Shown here piece after piece: positions 43,502 to 52,192 of a stretch of 64,000 nucleotides of DNA. Position 1 is the first letter of the stretch, and the number at the start of each line of letters is the position of its first letter. The stretch comes from Maricaulis sp. GTDB taxonomy: Bacteria; Pseudomonadota; Alphaproteobacteria; Caulobacterales; Maricaulaceae. The DNA lies in NCBI RefSeq assembly GCF_017642925.1, contig NZ_JAEPOL010000012.1:62001-126000 (forward strand), in the 5' to 3' direction. The position numbers were made by a program, and so were the translations under genes. The notes beneath the pieces were generated by a model. That model ran no database searches, was not told the origin of the DNA, and saw nothing but the letters and a program-made list of their open reading frames with translations.

Positions 43502-44964
43502 TCCGCCTGATCCTCGCCGTCGCCTTCGCCGTGCTGACCGCTGCGCTGGGCGCCTTCCTGGCCCTCAATCCCGGCCGCGCGACCTTTGAGTTTCTCGGCA
43601 CGCGCATGGAGATGCCCTTCGTGGTCGCGGCGGGCGGCACGATCCTGTTCGCCTTTATGCTGCTGGTCGTGTGGTGGGGCATCTACATGCTGTGGACCTC
43701 GCCGGACAAGGTGAAAGCCTTTCTGTCCCGCCGCCGCCGTGAGCAGGGCTATGACGCGCTGGAGCGTGCCCTGATCGCCTCGGCCGCCGGCGATGGCGAA
43801 GCGGCTGTCCGCCAGGCTGCCCGCGCCGATGCCCTGCTGGACCGGCCCGCCCTGTCGCGTCTATTGGCCGCGCGCGCCGCAGAGGCTGCCGGCAATCTCG
43901 ACGGTGCACAGACCCAGTATGAAGCCCTGCTGGAAGACCAGCGTACGCGCGTCGTCGCTCGCCGCGGCCTCGCCCAGCTGGCCCATGAGCGCGGCGATCA
44001 CAAGGCGACGGCCGAACACGCCGCCGATGCCTTCAGCCAGGCCAAGGGCGCCCGCTGGGCCTTCGATGCCCTGTTCGATGCCCAGGTGGCCGAAGGGCGC
44101 TGGGAAGACGCGGCTGCGACCCTGAGCGAAGGCGAGAAGCGCAAGCATGTCGCGCCGGATATCGCCAAGCGCCGCCGTGCCGTCCTGCTGACGGCCGCCG
44201 CGCTGTCCTGCGAGCAGAGCGATGCCGAGAAGGCGCGCGAGCAGGCGCTTGCCGCCCATCGTGCCGCTCCCGGTTTCGCGCCGGCGGCGGCGCTCGCGGC
44301 AAGGCTTCTGGCGGAAGGCCGGCGTCACAAGAAGGCGTCCGAAGTGATCGAGTCTGCCTGGGCTGCAGCCCCGCACCCGGCGCTGGCGCAGGCCTATCGC
44401 GAACTGCGCAAGTCCGACAGCAAGACCAAGCGGCTGGAACGCCTCAACGCCCTGGCAGCCCTGCATCCCGACCACCGCGAAAGCCGCCTGATCCGTATCC
44501 AGACGGCGCTGGAAGACGGGGATGCCCCGGCCGCGCGTGAATTGCTGGACCCGATCCTGGCCAGGACCGAGGCACCGTCCTCGCGCCTGTGTGCCCTGGC
44601 GGCGCGCCTTGCGCGTCTGGAGGGCCGCGACGAACAGGCCCGGCGCTGGATGACCCGCGCCTCTCACGCCACCGCCGAGGCCGACTGGACCGACATCGAC
44701 CCGGACGGGCGGCTGTTTGCCTACACGCCGGATGACTGGAAACGCATGGTCTATGTCTATGGCGACGAGAACCGGCTGACCCATCCGCGCTATGAGCGCT
44801 TTGAACGGATTGCCGAGACCGTACCGGAAACCGCTCTGCTGGAAGCCCCCCGACCCAAACGGGCCGCCGCCTCGCGCAGCGCCCAGTTTGCCGACGCCCC
44901 GCCGCGCATGCCGGACGATCCCGGTGTCGAGGCGGACGAGGACGGCGACGGCCGCAGCGCATGA
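43498..44964 (+). CDS. hemY: HemY-type heme-biosynthesis-associated TPR membrane protein
   Basis: A 488-residue protein with two N-terminal membrane helices (LILAVAFAVLTAALGAFLAL and VVAAGGTILFAFMLLVVWWG) forming the HemY_N domain, followed by TPR repeats and an Ala/Arg-rich cytoplasmic part. HemY of proteobacteria is linked to late heme synthesis by operon position and stabilises coproporphyrin or protoporphyrin steps in E. coli; its exact action is debated. It overlaps mic60 (upstream) and the uridine-kinase gene (downstream) by 4 nt each. Confidence 0.9.
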   Translation: MIRLILAVAFAVLTAALGAFLALNPGRATFEFLGTRMEMPFVVAAGGTILFAFMLLVVWWGIYMLWTSPDKVKAFLSRRRREQGYDALERALIASAAGDGEAAVRQAARADALLDRPALSRLLAARAAEAAGNLDGAQTQYEALLEDQRTRVVARRGLAQLAHERGDHKATAEHAADAFSQAKGARWAFDALFDAQVAEGRWEDAAATLSEGEKRKHVAPDIAKRRRAVLLTAAALSCEQSDAEKAREQALAAHRAAPGFAPAAALAARLLAEGRRHKKASEVIESAWAAAPHPALAQAYRELRKSDSKTKRLERLNALAALHPDHRESRLIRIQTALEDGDAPAARELLDPILARTEAPSSRLCALAARLARLEGRDEQARRWMTRASHATAEADWTDIDPDGRLFAYTPDDWKRMVYVYGDENRLTHPRYERFERIAETVPETALLEAPRPKRAAASRSAQFADAPPRMPDDPGVEADEDGDGRSA

Positions 44965-45590
44965 CGGATCCGGTCTTCCTGCTCGGCATTGTCGGGGGGT
45001 CGGCCTCCGGCAAGTCGCGTCTCGCCGAGGCGCTGGCACGCCATTTTGCGCGGCAGGGCGCCTATGTCATCCCCGAGGACGACTATTATATCGACGCGAC
45101 GGTGATCCCGGACTTCAATGCCGACACGTTCAATTTCGACGAGCCGGCGGCGAAGGATCATGATCTCCTGGCTGCCCATCTGGACCGCCTGAAGGCGGGT
45201 GAGGCGGTGGATACGCCGCTCTATGATTTCAGGACGCACAGCCGGCGGGCGGAGACCGCACAGCGCCGGCCGGCGCCGGTCATCCTGGTGGAGGGGCTGC
45301 ACCTTCTGGCCAGCCCGGATATTGCCGGCACGCTGGATCTGGCGGTTTTTGTCGATGCCTGCGAGCAGACGCGGTTCGCGCGGCGCATGGCCCGCGATGT
45401 GAGCGAACGCGCCCGCACGCCGGAATCCGTAACGCTGCAGTTCAATACGATCGTGCAGCCGATGCATGAACGGCACGTCGAGCCCCAGCGCACGCGCGCC
45501 GATATCGTGGTCGAAAACATGGGCAAACCGGATTTCGACGCGCTCGCCCGGCCGGTCATTCACGCCGTCAACGCACAGCGCCGCAAATAA
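44961..45590 (+). CDS. Uridine kinase-like P-loop kinase
   Basis: A 209-residue nucleoside kinase of the uridine kinase/phosphoribulokinase family. Walker A GGSASGKSR lies at residues 12-20, followed by IPEDDYYID (substrate Asp), NFDEPAAKDHDLLAAHL, DFRTHSRR and LVEGLHLL. It would phosphorylate uridine and cytidine in pyrimidine salvage. It is the last gene of hemC-hemD-mic60-hemY, an unusual companion for heme genes, and overlaps hemY by 4 nt. Confidence 0.88.
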   Translation: MTDPVFLLGIVGGSASGKSRLAEALARHFARQGAYVIPEDDYYIDATVIPDFNADTFNFDEPAAKDHDLLAAHLDRLKAGEAVDTPLYDFRTHSRRAETAQRRPAPVILVEGLHLLASPDIAGTLDLAVFVDACEQTRFARRMARDVSERARTPESVTLQFNTIVQPMHERHVEPQRTRADIVVENMGKPDFDALARPVIHAVNAQRRK

Positions 45591-45683
45591 GTGATTTTCC
45601 TGCTGCAGCGGGACTTGCCCGGGCCCGGTTTCGCGGTTAGTTTCCGCCGCCTCCAGCCTGACGGGCCGGAGCATATGCAATGG

Positions 45684-45759
<76 letters not shown>

Positions 45760-45860
45760 CCCTTCGCCCTGCGGGCTTCGGGTGGCAAGCCACCCGCAGC
45801 GCGCACCCCAGGCGAAGTGGTGCCCTCCGAAGCCTCGGCGAAGGAGGGCGGCTGGCGACA
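45760..45860. repeat. tRNA-trailing hairpin repeat, copy 1 (after tRNA-Thr)
   Basis: About 101 nt starting right after the tRNA CCA. It contains the palindrome GGGTGGCAAGCCACCC (45780-45795) and a CCCTCCGAAGCC/GGCGAAGGAGGG semi-palindrome. A related copy lies directly after tRNA-Ala at 50056; the stem bases differ in a compensatory way. No gene occupies 45760-45926. Confidence 0.82.
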
Positions 45861-45926
45861 GGCACCAACCGCTTCATTCCTCCGCTTGAAGAGTCTTCTT
45901 CGCAGGCGCCCGCCCCGGAGTCGTCC

Positions 45927-46403
45927 CTATTCGCCGGACTTCATCTGGGACTGCATGTAGCGCTCTTCGCCGATCTTCTCGATCAGGCCGAGCTGGGTCT
46001 CCAGATAGTCGATATGCTCTTCCTCGGAAGCGAGGATGTCGGTGAAGATCTTGCGGGAGACGAAGTCCTGGGCCTGTTCGCAATAGGCGATCGCCTCGAC
46101 ATAGAAGGGATGGGCCCGCTTCTCGATCTTCAGGTCACACTCGATGCATTCCTTCAGGGTTTCGCCGATATAGATCTTGGACAGGTCCTGCACATTGGGC
46201 AGGCCTTCGAGGAAGAGGATGCGCTCGATCAAAAGATCGGCGTGCTTCATCTCGTCGATGGATTCCTCGTACTCGACCTCGGCGATCTTGCCGAAGCCCC
46301 AGTCCTTGTACATGCGGGCATGCAGGAAATACTGGTTCACCGCGGCCAGCTCGAGCTTGAGCGCCTGGTTGAGATATTCGATGACCTTGGCATCGCCCTT
46401 CAT
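45927..46403 (-). CDS. bfr: Bacterioferritin
   Basis: This 158-residue heme-containing ferritin stores iron as a 24-subunit cage. VIEYLNQALKLELAAVNQYF carries the first ferroxidase Glu, EESIDEMKHADLLIER has Glu, the heme-ligand Met and His, and SEEEHIDYLE the last Glu and His. Length is normal. Start ATG 46403. The bfd gene lies upstream on the same strand with a 98-nt gap, giving a bfd-bfr order. Confidence 0.96.
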   Translation of the reverse strand: MKGDAKVIEYLNQALKLELAAVNQYFLHARMYKDWGFGKIAEVEYEESIDEMKHADLLIERILFLEGLPNVQDLSKIYIGETLKECIECDLKIEKRAHPFYVEAIAYCEQAQDFVSRKIFTDILASEEEHIDYLETQLGLIEKIGEERYMQSQMKSGE

Positions 46404-46501
46404 GGCGCATCTCCCGTAGTGACTGGATGCGCCGTACTGTACGGAAATGCGGCCTGCGGCCAACCGCTATCTTTGCAAGTGAAAGTGGGAAGCGCTCGCG
46501 G

Positions 46502-46699
46502 CTATTCGGCTGCCGTGGCAAGGCCTTCCGGGCCGAGGCGGTGCATCGCGATCATATCGGCGACATCCGGCAGGCAGCGGCCGCAGCGCGGCTTGGCTTC
46601 GCAACGCTTGAACACGCAGCCGACTTCCTTCACCGCCGGATCGGCAGCGGCAGCCTGGAGTTCCTTGTCGCGCAGGGCGTTGCAGATGCAGACATACAT
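46502..46699 (-). CDS. bfd: Bacterioferritin-associated ferredoxin
   Basis: A 65-residue Bfd with the 2Fe-2S ligand pattern MYVCICNALRD and CEAKPRCGRCLPD. Bfd delivers electrons into bacterioferritin to release stored iron. It lies directly upstream of bfr. The upstream gap to the next gene (46700-46850) has a short direct repeat GCGAATGCGAATG that could be part of an iron-responsive operator, but no clear Fur or Irr box is visible. Confidence 0.92.
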   Translation of the reverse strand: MYVCICNALRDKELQAAAADPAVKEVGCVFKRCEAKPRCGRCLPDVADMIAMHRLGPEGLATAAE

Positions 46700-46850
46700 G
46701 GGCGGACTCGTTTCCCGGAGGTCGTGGGGAAACTTGTCCCGCGAATGCGAATGACTGTCAACTTCATAAAAGATGCAGAGTCAGTCATTCCCTGTTTGCG
46801 CGAGCGCCACCGGTCCGCCGGAGGAGCGAACCGGCAGACGAACCGGCCCG

Positions 46851-47642
46851 CTAGCTGCCGCGCATGATGTCGCCGATCGGACCGAGGACCGAGCCTTCGC
46901 CCTGGCCGGAACCGGTGCGCGGCACATTCGCAAGGATGCGGCCCGCCAGGCGCGAGAACGGCATGGACTGGAGCCAGACCTTCCCCGGACCCCGCAGGCG
47001 CGCAAAGAACACGCCTTCCCCGCCAAAGATCATCGACTTGATATTGCCCGCCCGCTCGATCTCGAAATCGACACCGGGCGTATAGGCGACCACACAGCCG
47101 GTATCGACATGCAGTTCCTCGCCCGGCGCCAGTTCGCGCTCGATCAGCGTGCCGCCGGCGTGCACAAAGCACCAGCCCGTGCCCTGCAGGCGCTGCATGA
47201 TGAAACCTTCACCGCCGAACAGGCCGGTCATGATGCGCTTTTGCAGCGCGATACCGATGGACACGCCCTTGGCGGCTGCCAGGAAGCTGTCCTTCTGACA
47301 GATCAGTTCACCGCCGAGATCCGGCAGGTGAACCGGGATGATCGTTCCGGGAAAGGGCGCGGCAAACGCGGCATGCGCCTTGCCCTGCCCCTTGTGCGTG
47401 AACACCGTCATGAACAGGCTCTCGCCGGTCAGGAGCCGCTTGCCGGCGCCGGCCAGGGCGCCCCAGACGCCGGACTGGTTCGACGAGCCGTCGCCGAACA
47501 CGGCATCCATGCCGATACTGGGTGACTTGTACATCATCGCGCCGGCTTCCGAGACGACGCTCTCGCCCGGATCCAGTTCGATCTCGACATACTGGATGTC
47601 GCCGCCACCGATCTTGTAGTCGATCACGTCTGCCTGGCTCAT
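46851..47642 (-). CDS. TIGR00266 / AIM24-like family protein
   Basis: A 263-residue beta-rich protein of the TIGR00266 (AIM24-like) family: YVEIELDPGESVVSEAGAMM, GESLFMTVFTH, FPGTIIPVHLPDLGG, CQKDSFLAA and GGTLIERELAPGEELHVDTG. Members form double-stranded beta-helix barrels; AIM24 supports mitochondrial inner-membrane complexes, while bacterial members lack a defined role. Start ATG 47642 with AAGGGG upstream; a TTG two codons earlier is possible. Confidence 0.92.
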   Translation of the reverse strand: MSQADVIDYKIGGGDIQYVEIELDPGESVVSEAGAMMYKSPSIGMDAVFGDGSSNQSGVWGALAGAGKRLLTGESLFMTVFTHKGQGKAHAAFAAPFPGTIIPVHLPDLGGELICQKDSFLAAAKGVSIGIALQKRIMTGLFGGEGFIMQRLQGTGWCFVHAGGTLIERELAPGEELHVDTGCVVAYTPGVDFEIERAGNIKSMIFGGEGVFFARLRGPGKVWLQSMPFSRLAGRILANVPRTGSGQGEGSVLGPIGDIMRGS

Positions 47643-47764
47643 GCACAATCCCCTTCACATGCAAGTTGAGGGGACAGCCTAGGCCGCCGGACCGTCCGGG
47701 CAAGCGGTATTGTGCCGCGCCCCTTCCCGGGGCGGGCCGTCTTCCATGTCAGACCGCAAACGGA

Positions 47765-48181
47765 TCAGATGGTCTGGATATCGGCTTCGCCGACAGCTTC
47801 GCGGATGCGATGGGCGAGATGCACAGGCACATCGCCACAGCTCTTGCGGAAGCTTTCATTCTTGTCGAGGCGGGCAATATCGTCCGGCAGGCGCGCCGCA
47901 TCGACACTCATCGAGCCCGACAGGATCAGGATCGGCGTGTCGCCGGCATGGCTTTGCGTGGTTTCAAGCGTATCGCGGGGATGGATGGAATCCGGCAGGC
48001 GCAGGTCGAGCAGGACGAGGTCGTAATCATTGCGGCCGAGCAGGCGTTTGGCATCCCGCAGCGTGCGGGCAACCTCGAAAGCGATGTCCAGGTCACCGGC
48101 TTCGCAGACGGCGTGCTGGACCAGCATCGCATCCGCAAAATCGTCCTCGACGTGCAGCACCTTGAGTGCGCGGTTCGCCAT
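47765..48181 (-). CDS. Stand-alone receiver-domain response regulator
   Basis: A 138-residue receiver domain without an output domain: KVLHVEDDFADAMLV has the acidic pair, DLVLLDLRLPDS the phospho-acceptor Asp, and ILILSGSMS the Ser/Thr switch. The Lys is present in ARLDKNES. Of the two tandem ATGs, 48181 is preferred (GGGAGGA upstream). As in single-domain regulators such as CpdR/DivK it would act by protein contact; the partner is unknown. Confidence 0.9.
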   Translation of the reverse strand: MANRALKVLHVEDDFADAMLVQHAVCEAGDLDIAFEVARTLRDAKRLLGRNDYDLVLLDLRLPDSIHPRDTLETTQSHAGDTPILILSGSMSVDAARLPDDIARLDKNESFRKSCGDVPVHLAHRIREAVGEADIQTI

Positions 48182-48251
48182 CATTTCCTCCCTCATCCGC
48201 CAGACTAGCCCGGTTGCCTTACCGAACTGTTGATGACGCCCCTTTTTGTCG

Positions 48252-49148
48252 TCAAAACCCGTCCGGCAACTTCACGCTGTGACGCAGTGCCGCTGCGATT
48301 ACCGTGTTTCGCAGCAGCATGGCAATCGTCATCGGTCCGATACCGCCTGGAACCGGCGTAATCCAGCCCGCATGCTTCACGATCTCGTCAAAGGCCGCAT
48401 CGCCGACCAGGCGGGTCTTGCCTTCGCCGCGTTCGGGCGCAGGGATGCGGTTGATACCGACATCCAGCACGCAGGCGCCCGGCTTGACCCAGTCGCCCCT
48501 GACCATTTCCGGACGCCCGACGGCGGGCACCACGATATCGGCGGTGCGGACCAATGCGGGCAGGTCCTTCGTACGCGAGTGCGCGATCGTGACCGTGGCG
48601 TTCTTTTCCAGGAAGAGCAGGGCGGTCGGCTTGCCGACCAGGATCGAGCGGCCGATCACCACCACCGACTTGCCCGTCACATCGCCCATTGCGCGTTCGG
48701 CCAGCAGCACACAGCCGGACGGCGTACACGGACGCAGGCCCGGCTTGCCCAGCACGAGACGTCCGGCCGACGCTTCGGTGAGGCCGTCGACATCCTTGTC
48801 CGGATCGATCGCCCCGATGACGCGGTTGGCGTCGATGTGATCCGGCAGCGGCATCTGGACGAGAATGCCGTCCACGCCCTCATCGGCATTGAGACCGGCC
48901 ACGATCTCCAGCACCTCGGCCTCGCTCGTTTCCGCCGGCTTGCGGATCTCGATCGAGCGCATGCCCGCCGCTTCCGTGCGAAGACCCTTGTTGCGGACAT
49001 AGACGTCGCTGGCCGGGTCGTTGCCGATCAGCACCACGGCGAGACAGGGCACGCGCCCCAGGGATTTGGCCAGTCCGGCCGCTGCCTCGGCGGCGCGGGC
49101 GTCGATTTCAGCCGCGACGGCCTTGCCGTCGATCAGTTCAGCGCTCAT
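48252..49148 (-). CDS. folD: Methylenetetrahydrofolate dehydrogenase/cyclohydrolase
   Basis: This 298-residue bifunctional enzyme interconverts methylene-, methenyl- and formyl-tetrahydrofolate with NADP. The active-site pair Tyr50 and Lys54 are in YVRNKGLRTEAAG; GILVQMPLP, KDVDGLT, VVVIGRSILVGKP and GGIGPMTIAMLL are family signatures. It overlaps yggU (upstream) by 11 nt. Confidence 0.97.
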   Translation of the reverse strand: MSAELIDGKAVAAEIDARAAEAAAGLAKSLGRVPCLAVVLIGNDPASDVYVRNKGLRTEAAGMRSIEIRKPAETSEAEVLEIVAGLNADEGVDGILVQMPLPDHIDANRVIGAIDPDKDVDGLTEASAGRLVLGKPGLRPCTPSGCVLLAERAMGDVTGKSVVVIGRSILVGKPTALLFLEKNATVTIAHSRTKDLPALVRTADIVVPAVGRPEMVRGDWVKPGACVLDVGINRIPAPERGEGKTRLVGDAAFDEIVKHAGWITPVPGGIGPMTIAMLLRNTVIAAALRHSVKLPDGF

Positions 49149-49461
49149 CGCTTGGGCCCTCCAGCAGGCTCCGGATACGCGCCAGCGCCGGGCCCTCGGC
49201 CTCGATGCGGACGGTCTTCAGTCGGGATGTCGCGCCGCGTATAACATCCAGATCGCGTTTGGGAAGACCCAGATGCTTCGCCAGAAGCGCAATCAGCGCA
49301 GTGTTCGCCTTGCCCTTCTCGGGCACGGCGCGCACGCGCACCGCCAGATGCCGGCTGCCATCGGCACTGTCCTGCCAGCCTTCAACCGCATCCGCCGAGG
49401 CGTTGGGTGTCAGGCGGACATGCAGGACAAGCCCGCTTGCGTCGCTCTGCAGGCCGCTCAT
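49138..49461 (-). CDS. yggU: DUF167 / YggU family protein
   Basis: A 107-residue protein of the YggU family: LHVRLTPNASADAVEGW, VPEKGKANTALIALLAK, HLGLPKRDLDVIRGATSRLK. The fold is small alpha/beta; function is not established. It is the middle gene of yggT-yggU-folD, a common alphaproteobacterial arrangement; stop-start junctions are tight (yggT ends at 49462). Confidence 0.94.
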   Translation of the reverse strand: MSGLQSDASGLVLHVRLTPNASADAVEGWQDSADGSRHLAVRVRAVPEKGKANTALIALLAKHLGLPKRDLDVIRGATSRLKTVRIEAEGPALARIRSLLEGPSDER

Positions 49462-49761
49462 CTAGAAGATGCGCATCAGCTCCCCGAGCACATAGCCCTG
49501 CACGAAGCCGATCAGCAGCAGAAGGACGATGGGCGAGAAGTCGAGCCCGCCGAGCGGCGGCAGGATGCGGCGGATCGGCGACAGGAGCGGTTCGGTGATC
49601 GCCGAGGTCACGCGCCAGATCGTCGCGACGAACTGATTGTGCGCATTCACCACATTGAAGCTGATCAGCCAGCTCAGGATCACGCTGACAAGGACAACGA
49701 TCCACAACAGGTTCAGCAGCGGGTGGATGATGTAGACGATGAGACCGTCGATCGGGGACAT
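49462..49761 (-). CDS. yggT: YggT family membrane protein
   Basis: A 99-residue integral membrane protein with two hydrophobic spans ([19 protein letters not shown] and [20 protein letters not shown]) linked by the family loop [20 protein letters not shown]. YggT proteins are linked to cell division and osmotic stress in other bacteria. First gene of yggT-yggU-folD. Confidence 0.93.
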   Translation of the reverse strand: MSPIDGLIVYIIHPLLNLLWIVVLVSVILSWLISFNVVNAHNQFVATIWRVTSAITEPLLSPIRRILPPLGGLDFSPIVLLLLIGFVQGYVLGELMRIF

Positions 49762-49979
49762 GGGCGGGTTTTCCTCGGCATTCGCTCGCTTTCCCTGCTT
49801 CTAGCCCGCCCCGGCAGGGAAGGTCCAGAAGCGTGTGCGCTCGCCGGCACACATCCCGCGATGCCCGGGCAGGTCAGCATGGACAGCCCTTCTGCGACAG
49901 ACGCGTTGACGCGCTCGCGATCCGGTGACACATAATCCGCTCCCAAACCCGCTGCGCCTCGCGCTTGCGGGAAGGTGAC

Positions 49980-50055
<76 letters not shown>

Positions 50056-50156
50056 TCCTTTGCCCTGCGGGCTTCGGATGGCAAGCCATCCGGAGTGCGC
50101 ACTCCGGGGCGAAGAGATGCCCTCCGAAGCCTTGGCGAAGGAGGGCGGGGGCGACA
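50056..50156. repeat. tRNA-trailing hairpin repeat, copy 2 (after tRNA-Ala)
   Basis: About 101 nt beginning right after the CCA of tRNA-Ala, closely matching 45760-45860 with two single indel sites. It has the palindrome GGATGGCAAGCCATCC (50076-50091), a second palindrome GGAGTGCGCACTCC, and the semi-palindrome CCCTCCGAAGCC/GGCGAAGGAGGG. The following 142 nt up to the S41 peptidase start contain only a probable promoter region; nothing else was recognised. Confidence 0.82.
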
Positions 50157-50298
50157 CGCTCCCCCGCAGACGAAAATCCTGTTGTCTGCATCACCACGCC
50201 GTCGCCTGCAAAACACGTCCTCCATCCTACCAAGCGGTAATTTGATCTGGGCGCTCCGGCTCTCTACGCCTTTTGGGATGTCCTGAGGGGGAGCTGAC

Positions 50299-51639
50299 AT
50301 GCGGTTTCTGGTTTGCCTTGCAATGCTTGTCCTGGCGGCACCATCCGCTCCGGCCCAGCCTGCACCAACGCCGATCGATGCGGAAACCCGCAATGCCGCG
50401 ATCGCGGATGTCGGCGATCTCATTGCCGAGAACTATTACGACGCCGGACGGGGTGCCGCCATTGCCGAAGAACTGACCGCTTTCGCCCGCTCTCCGCAGG
50501 CTGCCGGCATCGATACCGGCCAGGGGCTGGCAACGGCGCTGGCCGAATTCCTGCGCGAGCGGGACCGGCATTTCAATGCGGCCTGGCGCGGTCCTGAATT
50601 CATTGCCCGGGTCCAGGCGCAATGGGATGCGGAAGAAGCCGCCGGCGGCGAGGAAGAAGAAGAAGAAGACAGTATCGAGCGCTGGGCCGAATACCGGCCG
50701 CAGAACTATGGTTTCAACGATGTGCGCGTGCTGGAGGGCAATATCGGCTACATGGCCGTCACCACCTTCAACCCGCTGATCGCATCGCAATCGAAGGCCG
50801 ACGCAGCCCTGTCCTTCCTGGCCGATACCGATGCCGTCATCATCGATCTGCGCGGCAATCGCGGCGGCGAGCCGGAGCTGGTGAACTATCTGCTGAGCCA
50901 TTTCACGGCGGGCGGCGAGCGCGTTCACTACAATACGGTCCTGCAGCGCAATGCAGACGCCGAAGACCTCTACACGATTGCCGATCACCCGATGGGCCAT
51001 CGCCCCGACGTTCCGCTCTACGTGCTGGTCTCTGGCGAGAGTTTTTCGGCTGCAGAAGCCCTGGCCTATCATCTTCAGGCCATGGGCCGCGCAACGGTGG
51101 TCGGCGAAGTCACCGGCGGCGGTGCCAATGCCGGACGGATCTTCCTCGCACCCGCCGGCCTGATCGTCTTCATTCCGGACACGACCGGCCGCAGCCCGTT
51201 TACGGGCGGAAACTGGGACCGCACCGGCGTGCAGCCTGATATCGAGGTGGAAGCCGGCGCCGCCCTGGAGCGGGCCCGTGTCGAGGCCCTGACCCGGCAG
51301 GTCTCCGGCGTGGCGATCGAGGGGCCGCAGGCCATGCAGTCGGCCTACCAGCTGGCGCTGGCCCAGGCCGAGGCCGGCCGCTGGGTTCCGACCCCGGCCG
51401 AGCTGGAAGCCTGCACCGGCCAGTATAATGGTGGCCGTGTCTGGCTGGAGGACGGGCAGCTGCGTTACCAGGGCAGCAATAATGTGCTCGCGCTCACCCC
51501 CTTTGCGCCGGGCGTCTTTCACTTCCCGGACAATGATACGGTGCAGGTCCACTTCCCCGGCTACCGGAGTGGCCGGGCCAGCGCCATGCGGCAGGCCTAT
51601 CCCAGCGGAGACTTCTTCGACCGCGAACGCGTTGACTGA
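50299..51639 (+). CDS. Exported S41 family (tail-specific) peptidase
   Basis: A 446-residue secreted peptidase: signal ([20 protein letters not shown]), an N-terminal helical domain ([20 protein letters not shown]), a Glu-run (EEEEEE, near residue 120), and the S41 catalytic core with [17 protein letters not shown] and [14 protein letters not shown] (Ser250 likely the nucleophile). No PDZ domain is evident, as in the IRBP/tricorn-like branch. A C-terminal lipocalin-like strand segment ([20 protein letters not shown]) follows. Substrate unknown. Confidence 0.9.
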   Translation: MRFLVCLAMLVLAAPSAPAQPAPTPIDAETRNAAIADVGDLIAENYYDAGRGAAIAEELTAFARSPQAAGIDTGQGLATALAEFLRERDRHFNAAWRGPEFIARVQAQWDAEEAAGGEEEEEEDSIERWAEYRPQNYGFNDVRVLEGNIGYMAVTTFNPLIASQSKADAALSFLADTDAVIIDLRGNRGGEPELVNYLLSHFTAGGERVHYNTVLQRNADAEDLYTIADHPMGHRPDVPLYVLVSGESFSAAEALAYHLQAMGRATVVGEVTGGGANAGRIFLAPAGLIVFIPDTTGRSPFTGGNWDRTGVQPDIEVEAGAALERARVEALTRQVSGVAIEGPQAMQSAYQLALAQAEAGRWVPTPAELEACTGQYNGGRVWLEDGQLRYQGSNNVLALTPFAPGVFHFPDNDTVQVHFPGYRSGRASAMRQAYPSGDFFDRERVD

Positions 51640-51739
51640 ACAGGTCCAGAGCCTGGGCGCGGTTCCTCCCGCTGACGGCAGAGTTGCAGGGGGCGGCGTT
51701 GCGTGGCAGTGATCGCGCCGGTCGAGAAGGGTAAGCGGC

Positions 51740-52135
51740 GTGACAGAGCGGCCGATCCGGACATCCATCATCCTTGTCGCGCTGGTTCTGGCCACGCTGC
51801 GGGGACTGATTGCGCCCGGATACATGCTCTCGGCGTCGCAGGACGGCGTGTTCGAGGTTGTCCTGTGTACCGAGTTCGGAAGCCGCACCATCGCGCTCAG
51901 CGCGGAGGACTTCCAGCCGGTCGAGACCCCGCAAAGCCCGGCGCATGACACCGATGGCGAGGTCTGCCCGTTTGCCACGGTGAGCCAAGCACAATTACCC
52001 GCTGCGGCAATCGCCTATTTCGCCCAGGCACCGCCTCCTGCACCGGCCCGCTTTGCAATCCGCTCCGAACGCGCCCGCCCGGCATCCGCCTTCCTGTGGC
52101 CTTTCGCCAATGCTCCCCCGGTGACGACGGTCTGA
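51740..52135 (+). CDS. DUF2946 family protein
   Basis: A 131-residue protein with an N-terminal hydrophobic helix (SIILVALVLATLRGLIAPGY), a cysteine in VVLCTEFG and another in GEVCPFAT, then a Pro/Ala-rich tail. The layout matches DUF2946, whose members commonly precede TonB-dependent receptor genes for copper or other metals. Start is GTG 51740. A hairpin CCCGCGT/ACGCGGG (52145-52164) separates it from the receptor gene. Confidence 0.82.
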   Translation: MTERPIRTSIILVALVLATLRGLIAPGYMLSASQDGVFEVVLCTEFGSRTIALSAEDFQPVETPQSPAHDTDGEVCPFATVSQAQLPAAAIAYFAQAPPPAPARFAIRSERARPASAFLWPFANAPPVTTV

Positions 52136-52192
52136 TCCGTCCTGCCCGCGTGTCCCGACGCGGGCGCAATCCTGTCATCACCGGAGAATTTC

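Noticed and set aside
46739-46762. Possible Fur/Irr operator upstream of bfd
   Set aside because: Only a short direct repeat (GCGAATGCGAATG) and a TTGACA-like hexamer are visible; no recognised box pattern.
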